From: Oenanthe sinensis
Lineage: Eukaryota > Streptophyta > Magnoliopsida > Apiales > Apiaceae
Assembly (NCBI GenBank): GCA_028671895.1
Contig: CM053801.1
Coordinates: 11,507,375 to 11,571,374 of the forward strand
Length of the DNA: 64,000 nt
Direction of reading: 5' to 3'
The number at the start of each line of letters is the position of its first letter. The stretch's first letter is position 1. Below the pieces are notes generated by a model. The model worked only from the letters and a program-made list of their open reading frames with translations. It was not told the DNA's origin and made no database searches. Below are positions 12,522 through 24,071 of this stretch, piece by piece. A program made the translations under genes and the position numbers.

Positions 12522-13697
12522 TAATATTCAAAATATGTTTATACCACGTTACCTAAGCAAAATGATGTTGTAGCACTCAGTTGAATATATCCTATATATT
12601 ACTATAATAATTCTTGGCATTGTCTTGCTCACTACATTATTGGCACCATGATTTCTGTAAATCTTCTATATAAAGAACAGGCATCATGTTGTACTAGTTT
12701 AGGAAAGTGTGCATACTCTCTCTATCTAACAACATTTCATTTTGTATGGGTCCCGAGTCATCCATATCTCCCGCCTTTCTTTTCATATAAAATCTTTCCA
12801 TATTGTTAAACTAAAGTTGTCTTCTTTAATCTAGACAATAGGCATAAAATAAACCAAAAAACAGAATCCTAAAGCTATCAATTATCAAATATCAATTCAA
12901 GATTGAAAGGGCAAGAGATTAAAAAGAGATAATATAAAGTTATTACATTTTATGTTATAAACTCCAAGCTCTTGGCACTTTTTCTTCTCATACCCACTTC
13001 CCAAAACTTTCTGAATTCTAATTGTTGATCCCAATTATCTATTTTTTTCCTAATATTTGTTTAATAGTATGGGCTCTTATTTGGGGACTAACACTCATGC
13101 ATTTTAATTGTTGGGTTTTTAATTTTAAGTTTTATTGGGCCTGTTTCAAAAAAAAGTTTTATTGGATTTATATTAATATATTAAGTACCTGATTAGCTAG
13201 GCTAGTAAAAAAAATTGTTCTTGAAATCTGAGGGTGAGCAACCGCTTCTTCTGGACCTGTTGTCCATCCGCCCCTGAAGTGTGTCAAAACTAGACACCAG
13301 GCCTCCTGTATTGCATGTGCATCCAAATATGTTACTCTCTCTGATCCTTATTATAGGATGTTTGCGGTCTTTACAAGTTTATTATGGATTTTAGAAAATT
13401 AATAAAACACTTAACTTTCACTTTTATTTATGTAAACTTTATAATTAATGTATAACTTGAAAATTGTAAACGTTTAAATGCAACTTATTCATCTGACTTG
13501 GAGTACTTACATTGCATACTTTATTTTTTTTATCTTCCACTATATACTGTATATGTTTAAAATTTTCATCTTCTTCCCTCCATTTCTCACCAAATTTTTT
13601 TATTCAAATACAAATTTTCACAAATCTCCCACCATTTTTATTCTATAAAATGTTTACAATGATGTTGTTCATAACATCACACATAAAATTAGCAAAT

Positions 13698-15909
13698 ATG
13701 AATATTTTTTATAATTTTAATTTAAATGAAGAGCCAGAAGAGTTTAGATTTGATTTAAACAATCCACCAGTTGATATCGAAGATTTCATTGATCTTAATC
13801 AACCTTCCAATACTCACATTAATACTTGTAATGTTTTTCAATCTATATTATACACACACTGACACACATATATTATGCTGTTTAGCTATTTTAATTAGTT
13901 TACTTTATTATTTTCCTTAAAGTACATGGAGAGTCGTTTAATGGAAACCCATCTCAAACTCAAAATACATATGAAACTCAAAACCAAGATGAGATAATGG
14001 AGAAGGTGAAAATACTGAGAATCACTTCCAAGGTTTTAATCAACTTACTCTGAACTTGAATGAAACACCACCTCCTCATAGTAAGTTTCATCTTCTAACT
14101 TTTAATATATATACATATATATGTAGTTTTTATTATTATAAGTTTATAAATTAATTATGATGGTAAAAGTTTTTTTTTATTATACACTCATGAATAAATA
14201 TAAATCGTAGAGATTGTAATAAAAATACAATTTATTTTAAAAATATGATCAAATATATATTAAATTATATATTAAATATTCATTTATGAGAATATATTTA
14301 TAGTTATGACATTCTGAATAATTAAAATTTTAAAATAAAAAATATGCATTATTTTTATTTTTAGATGCAAATTGTATCATAAAAAATGTAGAGTTATTTA
14401 AACTTAATGCATTAATAACATATTGCAGCACTAAGAATTTTTTTTAATTTATTAATTACACATGCAGTTTAATTGTTTAATTTATACTATAATTATAAAT
14501 CTTTCACGGGAGTTGACATTAAACAAAAATTAACTATACTATTTTTTTATTATAGTACTAAATATGTGTGTTTTTTAATATTTGTAATTTTTTGGTTAGG
14601 TGATGAAGATGAAATTTTGACAGTTAAAAAAAGAAAATTTTTATCAAATGAAGACCGACATGCAGTATTTCTAGCACTCTTGGAGAAAAGTATAAATGGA
14701 AAAATTGATAGAATTACCACAAAAAATATTGCATCACATTTTTCTGTTTCTAGACGTGTCATTCAACGTATTTGGAAGCAAGCAAAAAATACCCCAATTA
14801 ATGGTAGAGTTGATGTATCTCACAGAAAAACCAAAAATTGTGGTCGTAAAAGAGTAACCATTGATGAGGATCAATTTCGTAATATTCCTTTGTGTAAGAG
14901 AACAACTCTACGTTCTCTGTCTTTTGCTACAAAAGTTGGGAAGACAACATTGATAAGGCAGATGAAAGAAGGGACAATTAAACGACACTCTAATACTATT
15001 AAACTATTTTTAAGAGAAGATAACAAGAGATCAAGGGTAGAATTTTGTATCTCAATGCTCGAAACAAGGAGTATACCACATAATCCTCAATTTATGGATA
15101 TGTATAATGTCATTCATGTTGATGAAAAGTGGTTTTATATAACAAAAAAGGGGAGAATTACTATATCTTTTCAAATGAAGATGAGCCTTACCGCACCTAT
15201 AAAAGCAAAAAAAATTGTAGATAAAGTTATGTTTTTAGCTGCCGTGGCTCGTCCAAGATTTGACGTCCAAGGAAATGTATTATTTTCCGGAAAGATTGGA
15301 ATCTTTCCATTTATAACGAAGGAGCCAACAAAGAGAAGCAGTGTAAATCGACCTGCGGGTACACTTGAGACTAAATCAATGACTTCAGTTAGAAGATATA
15401 TAATAGGATCATTTTATATCAATAAAGTATTAAAGGCCATTCAAGAAAAGTGGCCGAGGGAAGATTATGGAAAGACTATATGTATACAACAAGACAATGC
15501 CAAAACTCATATTGATCCAAATGACACTGAATTTTATCAAGCTGCAGCACGAGAATGATTCAATATTTATGTGAGATGTCAACCTCCAAACTCACCTGAT
15601 TTAAATGTATTGGATCTTGGTTTCTTTAATGCCATTCAATCATTACGGTACAAAGAGTCCCCAAAAAATATTGATGAGTTTATGACTGCTGTGGAAAAGG
15701 CTTTTGACGACTTCTTACCGGTGCTATCAAACAATATATTTTTGACTTTACAGCATGTTATGGTGAAGATCATGAAAGTTAAAGGTTCCAACAACTATAA
15801 AATCTCACACACCAACAAAGCTGGTTTGCAAAGAAGAGGCCAACTACTATGTCAAATTAGATGTGATGCTGAACTTGTTAAAAATGTTAATGAATGGCTA
15901 GATAAATAA
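13698..15909 (+). pseudogene. Mariner-like transposase, nearly intact
   Basis: Three exons fit GT-AG rules: about 13698-13827 (an earlier in-frame ATG lies at 13650), 13923-14080 and 14600-15909. The first two encode an acidic, Asn/Leu-rich leader (FDLNNPPVDIEDFIDLNQP and LNLNETPPPH). The last encodes the DNA-binding and catalytic parts. Helix-turn-helix sequence is seen at ASHFSVSRRVIQRIWKQA. The catalytic aspartates lie in VIHVDEKWFY, CIQQDNAKTH and NSPDLNVLDLGFF, the DDD form typical of plant MLEs. Two defects are visible: a one-base deletion in exon 2 near 14000 (QNQDE before a GENTENHFQ-like frame) and one in-frame TGA at 15556-15558 between ARE and FNIY. Otherwise the frame is open to the TAA at 15907. 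It would move DNA by cut and paste if intact. As read it is inactive. Confidence 0.88.
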
Positions 15910-16266
15910 TAAATTATTTAAATATTTGAACTATCAATATATTTTCTCTATTTGAATGTTTAAAAACTTTTACTCACTTGTCTAAGTTGATTTTTAAATT
16001 TTAAGTGTTAGTTTACATTTATTTATAATTTTTGAAAATTTTAAATTATAAAAGGAAACGTTATGTATACATCTTGCCAACTTTAAACAAATTTCAATAA
16101 TTCAAAAAGTTTAAAAAAATTCACAATTAATAGAAGAATAAATTATATATGTATATATATATCATGTGATTTAAATTTTAAATATATTATTTTTTTAGAA
16201 TAAAAATTTTAATATATTCTTAATACAAATAATATATAAACACATGTTTTTTAATTAATCTGATGT

Positions 16267-16295
<29 letters not shown>
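16267..16295. repeat. (TA)n microsatellite
   Basis: About 14 TA units within the MLE, downstream of the transposase. Confidence 0.9.
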
Positions 16296-16297
<2 letters not shown>

Positions 16298-16649
16298 GAA
16301 ATTTTGTACCCTATCAAATTCAAATTTTTATATTTAATTAAAATTTAATTTATATAGGTAAACCCTAAAAATTCTTAATATTTATGATTTATATTTACTT
16401 TTTCTTGGCTTTTTTTAAAGATATTGCAAAATTATTTTGTTGATTAATCTTTCAAACATAATATTTTTGTAATTTAATTTAATATAATACATTACTTTAT
16501 ATTATTAAATTAGAGATATTGTTTAAAAAAAATTAAATTCACAAGTAAAAATAGCTAATAATAATAAGCACAAATTTAAGAATTTTATTCAAATTTTAAG
16601 ATACTTAATAATGCCATCAACAATATTTAAAAATTAAAATACACACTCA

Positions 16650-17105
16650 TTACCAAAACATACTTGGAAAATATATTTTCCTTATCATATCAACAACCTC
16701 TTCAGTTTCAAAATCTACTATAACTAGAGATAAATTCAGATCAATTGTAGCAACGTATTTCTCCTCACAAATATTTTTGTTATCATCGGTGTATATCTCC
16801 ATCCCATATCCTAATACAAGTGGAAAATATATTTCATACATCATATAAATATGTTTATTATCATGTTCTTTCATCCGCAATTTTAATTTTTCAGCCGAAG
16901 ATAACTAGTTTAGGTTTATCCCAGTGCCATCAACTAATTTATTTGTTGTGACTGTACGGCCTTCACCATTTTCATCATGAGAGCCTTGGCCATTTTCATC
17001 TCCACATGCTTTCATTGTAGCACAAGATAATTCATTTAGACCGATCTAATAATTTGTGGAGCCATACCGCCTTTTGTCACCATTTTGTTCACACAACAAC
17101 TCCAT
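16650..17105 (-). pseudogene. Antisense ORF of unknown origin in the MLE
   Basis: On the strand opposite the transposase a single frame runs 152 codons from ATG at 17105 to a stop at 16650, broken only by two TAG codons (17048-17046 and 16907-16905). Its first part is acidic and glycine-rich (GDENGQGSHDENGEGRT). The second part is folded-protein-like (YEIYFPLVLGYGMEIYTDD, VATIDLNLSLVIVDFETEEV). No transposase motif is present and I do not recognise the family. It could be a captured host gene piece or an accessory MLE gene. The long frame with only two stops in very AT-rich DNA argues that it was once coding. Confidence 0.5.
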
Positions 17106-17878
17106 TTTAATATTCAAGCTCTTATTATAGATATAGATATATAAAAGAAAAGAATAAGTATAGAACTATATATATAACAGAAGGACTAATATTGATGATA
17201 TATACGGTAGTAGAGTATTGTATGAGTTATGAAGAAGAGGAGTCACATACATTTAATTTTCACGTAGTTTTAGTTTGACTAAATATAGATATAAATGAAT
17301 TTTATAATAAATGACCTAGTTTTTTTTATAAAAATGACTTATATATTGGACCATATACTTTTTTCTAAAACGTCATATAATAAGGACCATAGGGAGTAAT
17401 ATACATAGGCTAAAGTTTTATGGAAAACTGTAATATCCTTCTGCAATTAGTACTCCAAGGTTCTCGGAACAAAATCCTATACAATTATACAAAATAATAT
17501 ATAATAAATGATGCTGACTCAATATATAATATGAAGAATTGTTTTCCCATATAATATCGTTGGAATTTCCTTTTATATTTATTAAACTATTAAACCACTT
17601 CTTTTGAAATTTGGTGTAACACTAACCCCACCGAATATATTAATTACAAACTGAAAACACTATTTTGAAAGTTGATACATATTTCGCCCATTAAATTGTA
17701 GCTTTTAAAGTATACCCACTATTTTAAAACTCTATTCTGTTTACACCTGACTACCAAAATGCAAAAGAGTAAAAATTATTATTAAATAATTTATATTTAT
17801 TTAGGTTACATCATTTTAAAAATTAAATGTTACTATAATAACAAAAATTAAAATAGAGTAGTGAATGATGCTGACTTA

Positions 17879-18251
17879 AAGCATGTTTGGTTAAGTTTTA
17901 AGACGGGCACTTAAAACTATTTCTGACTTTAAGATGAAAAATGTATGTTTGTGTAATAAGTTAGAAACCGACTTAAAGTCAGAAACTGTTAGAAATAAGC
18001 CAGAACTGACTTAAAGCGAGAAGTAAGTATTAAGTACTTTTTTCAGTGACTTATTTTTTCTATTTTGATAAAAGTTATTCATATGTCATAAATTACTCAC
18101 AAGTCATTTTTATTTTTATTATTATATTTTTAAAAACTCATAAATCACTCATAATACAAAATTATCCAAACATGCATTTTAAACTCCCGGCTTATAACGT
18201 TAAGCCACTTTAAATTGCAAATCATAATTTTAAGTTCAGTTAAACAGCGTA
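17879..18251. mobile_element. MITE with TTA duplication
   Basis: The left end AAGCATGTTTGGTTAAG and the complement of the right end, TACGCTGTTTAACTGAAC, match imperfectly. TTA flanks both sides (17876-17878, 18252-18254). Inside are repeated forms of gacttaaagtcagaa. It is probably a Harbinger-type MITE. No coding potential. Confidence 0.5.
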
Positions 18252-18254
18252 TTA

Positions 18255-19095
18255 ATTAATATGTAGTCATATGAATAATTGTTTTTTAAACGGTACAGTC
18301 CTCGTTAGTTGAATAAGCTCTTGATAATACAATTATACAATAGAAATATTAAATATAATGTTGTATCAATTTAATATAATCAAGTCGGTCTATATTAACA
18401 CTATTGAAATTTGATAATGCATCTGTTGGTCGGTTGATAGATTATATGTCAAATTGTTTATTAAAAAGTAAGAATAAAAACCTAGAGTCTAGGTGATGCA
18501 CCCTTGCCAAAAGATAGGTACCAATAAATATGGTCCATAGCTATTTTACTACATTTATAACCATTACAATTTACATGTGTCTACTGTGTACAGTATAGAG
18601 GACAGAAAGTCTATTTGTAGGAGTGCTACACGCATATATTGAATTATTATTCACATAACATTTATTATGTCTTCTAACTATTATAGAGGCAAGTAAGATA
18701 TGGATAGGTTACTTAAATTCACATACACTATTTATGAAGGTAGTTTAGCTATCAATTCATTATTTTTCTCAGAAGAAGAACCGACGGGTTTGTACAACGT
18801 CACCGTTAACCTCCATGCATTGCTGCTCCCCAACGACGACATCATGTACCTTTCACTCCCATTAAAATATAGTTATGCTTAAACGGTGCGATGTGTTTAT
18901 TATAAGTCTTCATACACCATTTTACGTTTGTGTCTAGCTAATTGATTGGGATTTTTTCTTTATTTTTCTTTTTTTTATTATAAAAGGTGAGGATTTGAGG
19001 ATCCAAATACAATTTTTTCATAATACTAAAAATATATACCACCCTACGTGACCACTTCAATAAATTATTTGATCAAGTTGTTTGAATACCGTATA
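18255..19095. other. Intergenic, no gene seen
   Basis: AT-rich. An open frame of 60 codons at 18700-18882 has no recognisable features and is not called. Confidence 0.3.
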
Positions 19096-19352
19096 CTCCC
19101 TCCCTCCCATAATTATTGTCTGATTTTGACTTTTTAAAATCAAATTAATCAATTTTGATTAACAAATTAAACATATTATATAATAATAAATATTTTTTGA
19201 AAAAATATTATAATAAAATTTAACTTTTCTATTTTATGAATCAATTTATAAAGTCGTAAAATTATAAGTAAATTTTTTTAAATTGTTAGTCAAAGTTAAA
19301 TAAATTTAATTTTGAAAAGTCAAAATGAGACAAAAATATGGGACCGACGGGA
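19096..19352. mobile_element. Stowaway MITE
   Basis: Starts CTCCCTCCCTCCCATAATTA and ends TATGGGACCGACGGGA, flanked by TA on both sides. Subterminal GATTTTGACTTTT is mirrored by AAAAGTCAAAATGAG near the other end. Typical Stowaway size and structure. Confidence 0.8.
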
Positions 19353-20052
19353 TAATAATTAAGTTGCCCACGTTGACACGTGGATAATTTTAGATACTCT
19401 AAAAGAAATTTTAAATTTTTTATTGATGATATAGTTATTTTTAATTGAATTATTTTTATGCATATAGAATGTGCATTATCTTGCGAATGAAATTGAGCCA
19501 ATCAAAATATTTACAAAAGTTTTGAAATTTGGTTTAGTATATTTTTTTTATTTAATATTTGGGCCGATTTAACATATGTGTTTCTTTTTCTACCAAGTGC
19601 ATATTAGGATATAGATATTTAGATCGATATGTATTTGCTATTTTAATTTTAAAAAAATGCTTTTTATATAGCTATTTATAAGATTGTAATGTGAAGTCAG
19701 GATTTTTCTTTTCTAAATAATGGCGGAATCAGAAATAAAATTTACACAGACTAAAATATTTAATAGAATTTTTTTAAAAATTTCAAAAAAATTGCATTTA
19801 ATATTTAATTGTCAGTAGTTGGACTATTCTTACGTGAATAAGTGGAGGAGAATTATGCAATTTTGCATATTTTGAATAGTGTTCTAAAATAATTTTATTA
19901 TCTATCATTATAAAAATAGGTTTTTTAATATAAACCACCACACTATTATTTAGTCAATTGCCCTTCATTTTATCATGCTGAGCTGATAGATCTCGAGTGT
20001 TTTCAATTTTTCATTGTTAGGAAACTCAACAGCAAGCAGTGGCAACTGTCAA

Positions 20053-21023
20053 CTAGAGCTGGCGAAACGGGCGAATGAGTCGGGTCAGTTCGCGGGCGAG
20101 TTGGTTTGACCAGTTACTAACTCGTGGACGGCATGTGAAGCTATCCGGGTCGTGCCGAGTCGATCCGGTTCTCAGAAAGGCTGACTCGTGTGCGGCTCGG
20201 CGAGTTAGGCGAATTTATTTATTTATTTTTAAAATTTTAATTTCATTTAAAATTTTAAATGTATTAAAAAATTATACGAATATTTTTAAAATAAAAGAGG
20301 ATGGTACCTCTATAAATTTTATTAATTAAAAAATATTTTACAAATAATTTGAGAGAACTACTCCCTAAAAAATGGAAAAAACAGCTTGTACATATTAAAC
20401 ATATTAAAAAAAATATTAGGCCAAAATACACAATATTCTGTATATGAAAGATAATTATTAGACCAAAATCGATATATAATTATATTTTGATATCTTACTA
20501 TTAAGTAATATTATGTGATATTTATTTTAATATAATTAAAATATATCTCTAAGATACATAAATCTTATTCTTTTTTTGCTATATCAAATTTTATTATTTT
20601 AAATACAAATAAATAAATATGAAATTATATAAAAATATTCTCAAATATAATGTTTAATTAAATTAAAATTATTAGTTAAAGGCTAAAATAAATATAAAAT
20701 TAATAGCATGAAATTTAAAAAACACAAAAAAGAGAAATTCTAAAGCAGAGATGGTAACCGAACGTGCCGAGCTGAGGCGGGTTAGGCGTGCCGAGCGGGC
20801 CGAGTTGTGCCGTGCCAATTCTGTTCGTCGTGGTTCATGCGGGTTTGACGAGTCGGTCCGTGTCGGTTCCGGTACACTCCAAATCAACTCATGCACAACT
20901 CATTTTTTAAGCGGTTCGTGCCGGTTTTTGAACTGACCCGGTTCCCAGGCAGCTTGGACGAGTTCAATGGCGAGATGGTGCGAGTCAGGGCGAGCCAATC
21001 CGCCCATTTGGCCGCCTTTACAG
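20053..21023. mobile_element. GC-rich terminal-inverted-repeat element, class unknown
   Basis: Two GC-rich arms (20053-20215 and about 20750-21023) lie in an otherwise very AT-rich tract. The outer ends CTAGAGCTGGCGAAACGGGC and the complement of CCCATTTGGCCGCCTTTACAG align as inverted repeats. Both arms are full of repeated short words such as gagtcgg, ccgggtc and gtgccgag. The central 500 bp is AT-rich. No transposase is present, and no clear target duplication was found. The layout suggests a non-autonomous DNA transposon, perhaps hAT or Mutator derived. Confidence 0.5.
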
Positions 21024-21137
21024 ACAACCGATAAAAGCAGCAGAGCTAACTCCATAAATAAATAAACCACTAGAAATTTTAAATTTTAGATTTACCAAAT
21101 TTGAATTTTTTGATTTAGATTTAATTTTTAAATAGTA

Positions 21138-21383
21138 CTCCATCAGTCACACCCATTTGTTTACGTTTTGGAGAAAAGGTCCAACACGCATTTTAAGGTG
21201 CATATAAAGTAAAGTTCCATAACTTATTTTTAAAAAAAATCTGAATAAAAATTTAAACATTCAATTTTTATTCAAAAACAAAAAATTGTAAAAATAAATT
21301 ACGAAACTATACTTTATATGCACCTTAAAATGCGTGACGGACTCTTTCTCCGAAACGTAAACAAGTGGGTAAGATGGACGGAG
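21138..21383. mobile_element. Stowaway hairpin MITE, family A copy 1
   Basis: Flanked by TA, starting CTCCATCAGTCACACCCATT and ending GGTAAGATGGACGGAG. It is almost wholly palindromic: arms contain cacgcattttaaggtgcat and its inverse atgcaccttaaaatgcgtg. Shares this arm with the elements at 27099 and 28443. Confidence 0.8.
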
Positions 21384-21385
21384 TA

Positions 21386-21906
21386 AAACTTTTAAATTTG
21401 TATTTAAGACATACCAACCAGAAATTCCATCCAAATTTGAACTGAATCCAAAATCTAAAAAAACGTCTGAATAACATATATAGAGTGGGGAAAGAGAAAT
21501 ATTTTTAAGAAAATTATTTAACTAATATTTTTTTAATATATTTAATTTTTTTTCAAAATGAACTATTCAACAGGGAGTAAACTTAGTCCCATAATTAAGT
21601 TGTGCTAATTAAATAGGTTTTTCTTTTCCCAGTACTTTGCATTCATGTGAACTTTTTACAGTTCATGTTGTGACCTTGAAAGATTAAGCTGCAAGCATTT
21701 CTTCCTAAAAGAACACACAACTTACACTCACGCAGTGAGGCATCTAAATTACACTTTGCCCCTCGTTGCCTACCTTTTACCTTTTGCCAAGTTGCCATAA
21801 TGCCATATGAGGTCTTTTTTGTTAGTTAAAAATCTCTCTCTCTTCCTTTCACTCAACAAAACACTGAGAGTGACACTCGATTAACACATCCATCCATCCA
21901 CCGATG
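21386..21906. other. Upstream region of DUF688 gene
   Basis: AT-rich to about 21600, then mixed. A CT-rich stretch (ctctctctcttcctttc) near 21833-21850 resembles the pyrimidine patches found near plant transcription starts. Confidence 0.35.
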
Positions 21907-21915
21907 TATATAAAG
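21907..21915 (+). promoter_or_regulatory. Candidate TATA box of DUF688 gene
   Basis: TATATAAAG lies 92 bases before the ATG at 22007, which suits a short 5' leader. Inferred from position only. Confidence 0.35.
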
Positions 21916-22006
21916 ATATATACATTTATAAGATACAACAAACAGAAAAATAGAGAAACTTGTTACAAACACTTATCAACCACTACTCTTTCACAAATAA
22001 AAAGTC

Positions 22007-22663
22007 ATGGCTTCCACTGCACCCTCTTATGGCCGTGCCCAAAAACTTGTTACAACTCATGATGCTGATCAATCTTCATTTTCTCCTCTCATTCCTCGGC
22101 CATCGTCTCGTCGAACTCTTTCCATTTCTTCTTCGCCGTCTTTTTCATCATCGAATTCATCTCTAACATCATTTTCGCTTGACGAGAATATTGGTAATAA
22201 TTCTCCTTTTAGCCCTACAACTCCTCTTCATTCCGGCCAAGTCCCGTTTTCGTGGGAACAAATCCCCGGAATTCCTAAAAATAAACAACTCTCCAAGAAA
22301 AAATGCAATGACCCTTCACTTACTATGAGCCTACTCCCACTGCCTCCAGCTAAAAATCCAATTCAAATGAACAAAGATATCACCCCAAGAACTCAAAAGA
22401 AGAATACTCCTACAAGTGCTAGTTTCCGAAAAGACCCCTTTTTTGCAGCATTAGTTGAGTGTTCGAAAGGCAGTGATGGGCAAGGCAGCATTGGTAATTT
22501 CTGGAAAAGTTCAAGAATAACAAGAACTTTAAGTGATCGTTTAGGGTTTGTGAACATGTACACTAATTCTTGCAAAACCACTTGTGCAGTTTCTAAGTCT
22601 TTGGTTTATCTCCCAAGATCATCACATGATATATATCATAACGATACTCGCGGTTCCAGCTAA
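22007..22663 (+). CDS. DUF688-family protein of unknown function
   Basis: A single exon of 218 codons. The N-terminal third is Ser-rich (RRTLSISSSPSFSSSNSS, about residues 35-54). The family signature VPFSWEQIPGIPK lies near residues 79-91 and is the reason for the call. A second short block, FRKDPFFAALVECSKG, follows near residue 140. No signal peptide, membrane segment or catalytic motif is visible, and most of the chain looks disordered. Plant DUF688 proteins have no settled biochemical role. The first ATG of the frame follows a GTC and precedes GCT, a good plant start context. The frame is intact with a TAA end (taa after GSS). Confidence 0.85.
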   Translation: MASTAPSYGRAQKLVTTHDADQSSFSPLIPRPSSRRTLSISSSPSFSSSNSSLTSFSLDENIGNNSPFSPTTPLHSGQVPFSWEQIPGIPKNKQLSKKKCNDPSLTMSLLPLPPAKNPIQMNKDITPRTQKKNTPTSASFRKDPFFAALVECSKGSDGQGSIGNFWKSSRITRTLSDRLGFVNMYTNSCKTTCAVSKSLVYLPRSSHDIYHNDTRGSS

Positions 22664-23864
22664 ACTTCACCGTGAGAGCATGAATCATAATGCATATTTC
22701 TTTTTTTTATATGAATGGGTTTCAAACTCGTAACCTAGCGTATAGCATGGCAAGTACTTGCTCAGTATACAATTAATTAATACCCGTCGTACCAGCTAAA
22801 CTTCACCGACCGGGAGACTATTTTCTGGTGACGGGCAATAATCGTACACAAAGATAAGTGTTTAATTTAATTTCTTGTACTCGTTTAAATTACAAGGCAT
22901 GTCATAATTAATTTCGAATCATGTCTGTACATTTTGTTTGGTTCGTGAGGACAAGTAAAAATGTCCCCAACCTCCCTGTATAATCAAGAAATCCAAATCT
23001 GTGTATTCGACCACTAGGACCGATGTCAATATGTTTTGTTTTAATATTATCAAAATTATTATACTTGTTGTGTCTTATTTGTAGACCACATCTTGCAAAC
23101 CATCTTGTTAAGTGTGTGATCCTTTCTGTATCCCATGTGTTTACAATATTACGTACACACACATGTATATTTCCACGGTTGTATGAGTAATGTTGACATA
23201 ACCCCATGTGCTAGGACGACAGAGACATTGGATCTCTTCTATTGCCTTTGTTTTCTTTGTTAAACAACTTATGGACAGCCCCGCACATAATTTTCTAAAT
23301 TGACTTTTCGAAGATTGAGTAATTACTACTACTAAACTAATTAGATACTCTTATTAATGTCAAGTTTTGCAAATCTCATATTATTACGTGACATTGACGA
23401 TTTGTCTCTGTCAATCTATTTTTCTAATGCGGTTATTAATAAGCATAATATTTACTAATAATATTGTGATCAGCACCTATCTTAACGCATACGACCATGT
23501 GTCTCTGTTATACTGAATAATTAAATACTGTAAACTGGGATGTGATTTGTAAGTAGAGATCTCAATAATTTAAAACTTATGTTAAAAAATATTATTTTTT
23601 CATATAAAGTAACTAAAATGTTATTTCTGGAAATTTTTAAAGATCGATAACAGGAATCTAGGTACTTGCCCACTGTTGCAAGATTTCATGAAAAAGGCAA
23701 ATGTTTTTGAAAATAGGCTTAAAACTAAAGTAATTTAGCGCCATGAAAAGGAACTAAATATAATATATCTAAATTAGCTAGCTAGCTAGAGTAAACTTAT
23801 AGATATAAAATCAACAAAAAAAATAAATATAATCCGAGATACTCGACAAAGCCCAGAAATAGCT
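22664..23864. other. 3' flank and spacer, no gene seen
   Basis: Two nearby copies of agctaaacttcaccg (around 22659-22673 and 22794-22808) mark a small duplication just after the DUF688 stop. Nothing else is supported. Confidence 0.35.
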
Positions 23865-24071
23865 TTAGCTAGCCATTTTCAATGTATCAACATGATCATC
23901 CACACTAATTAAATATTCAGATATACATCTCGGTTTATGACTATCCTCTGTGATGGTCTCGTAAACCGATAAACGTTTGAATAAGTTGTTTTTCGACGAT
24001 TTCACATGCACTAAACTCCGTTGGTGGTACGCAGAGACGAGGCGGAGTCCATTTTGATATTTTTTGTTCAT
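23865..24071 (-). other. Short orphan ORF, doubtful
   Basis: A 68-codon minus-strand frame with ATG and stop (begins MNKKYQNGLRLVSAYHQRS) has a protein-like residue mix and higher GC than its surroundings. It has no family I recognise, no signal peptide and no membrane segment. It could be a small unannotated gene or chance. Confidence 0.2.

Larger units (their letters stand above)
9739..13276 (-). mobile_element. hAT transposon (copy 1), decayed
   Basis: The left end reads CAGTGACGGAGGCA and the right end TCCATCCGCCCCTG, whose complement CAGGGGCGGATGGA matches the left end and the termini of copy 2 (CAGTGGCGGAT). The 8 bases before the left end are ctgaagtg (9731-9738). The same 8 bases occur at 13274-13281, overlapping the right terminus by CTG. 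The simplest reading is a normal 8-bp hAT target duplication from which one of two adjacent CTG triplets was lost. The element carries a minus-strand transposase relic and a nested MITE. Confidence 0.75.
13335..17396 (+). mobile_element. Plant mariner-like element (MLE)
   Basis: The left terminus CTCTCTCTGATCCTTATTAT and the right terminus ATAATAAGGACCATAGGGAG are inverted repeats, flanked by TA (13333-13334 and 17397-17398). The 4.06-kb length, TA duplication and CTCCCT-type ends are those of the Tc1/mariner elements that mobilise Stowaway MITEs. It carries a plus-strand transposase gene and an antisense ORF near the right end. It lies 58 bp beyond the end of hAT copy 1. Confidence 0.9.

Noticed and set aside
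16650..16880. Resemblance of the antisense MLE ORF to the C-terminal domain of WNK-type kinases
   Set aside because: Only a loose pattern (an LxLR start, IYFP, ATIDL) was seen by eye. Too weak to name a family without a profile search.
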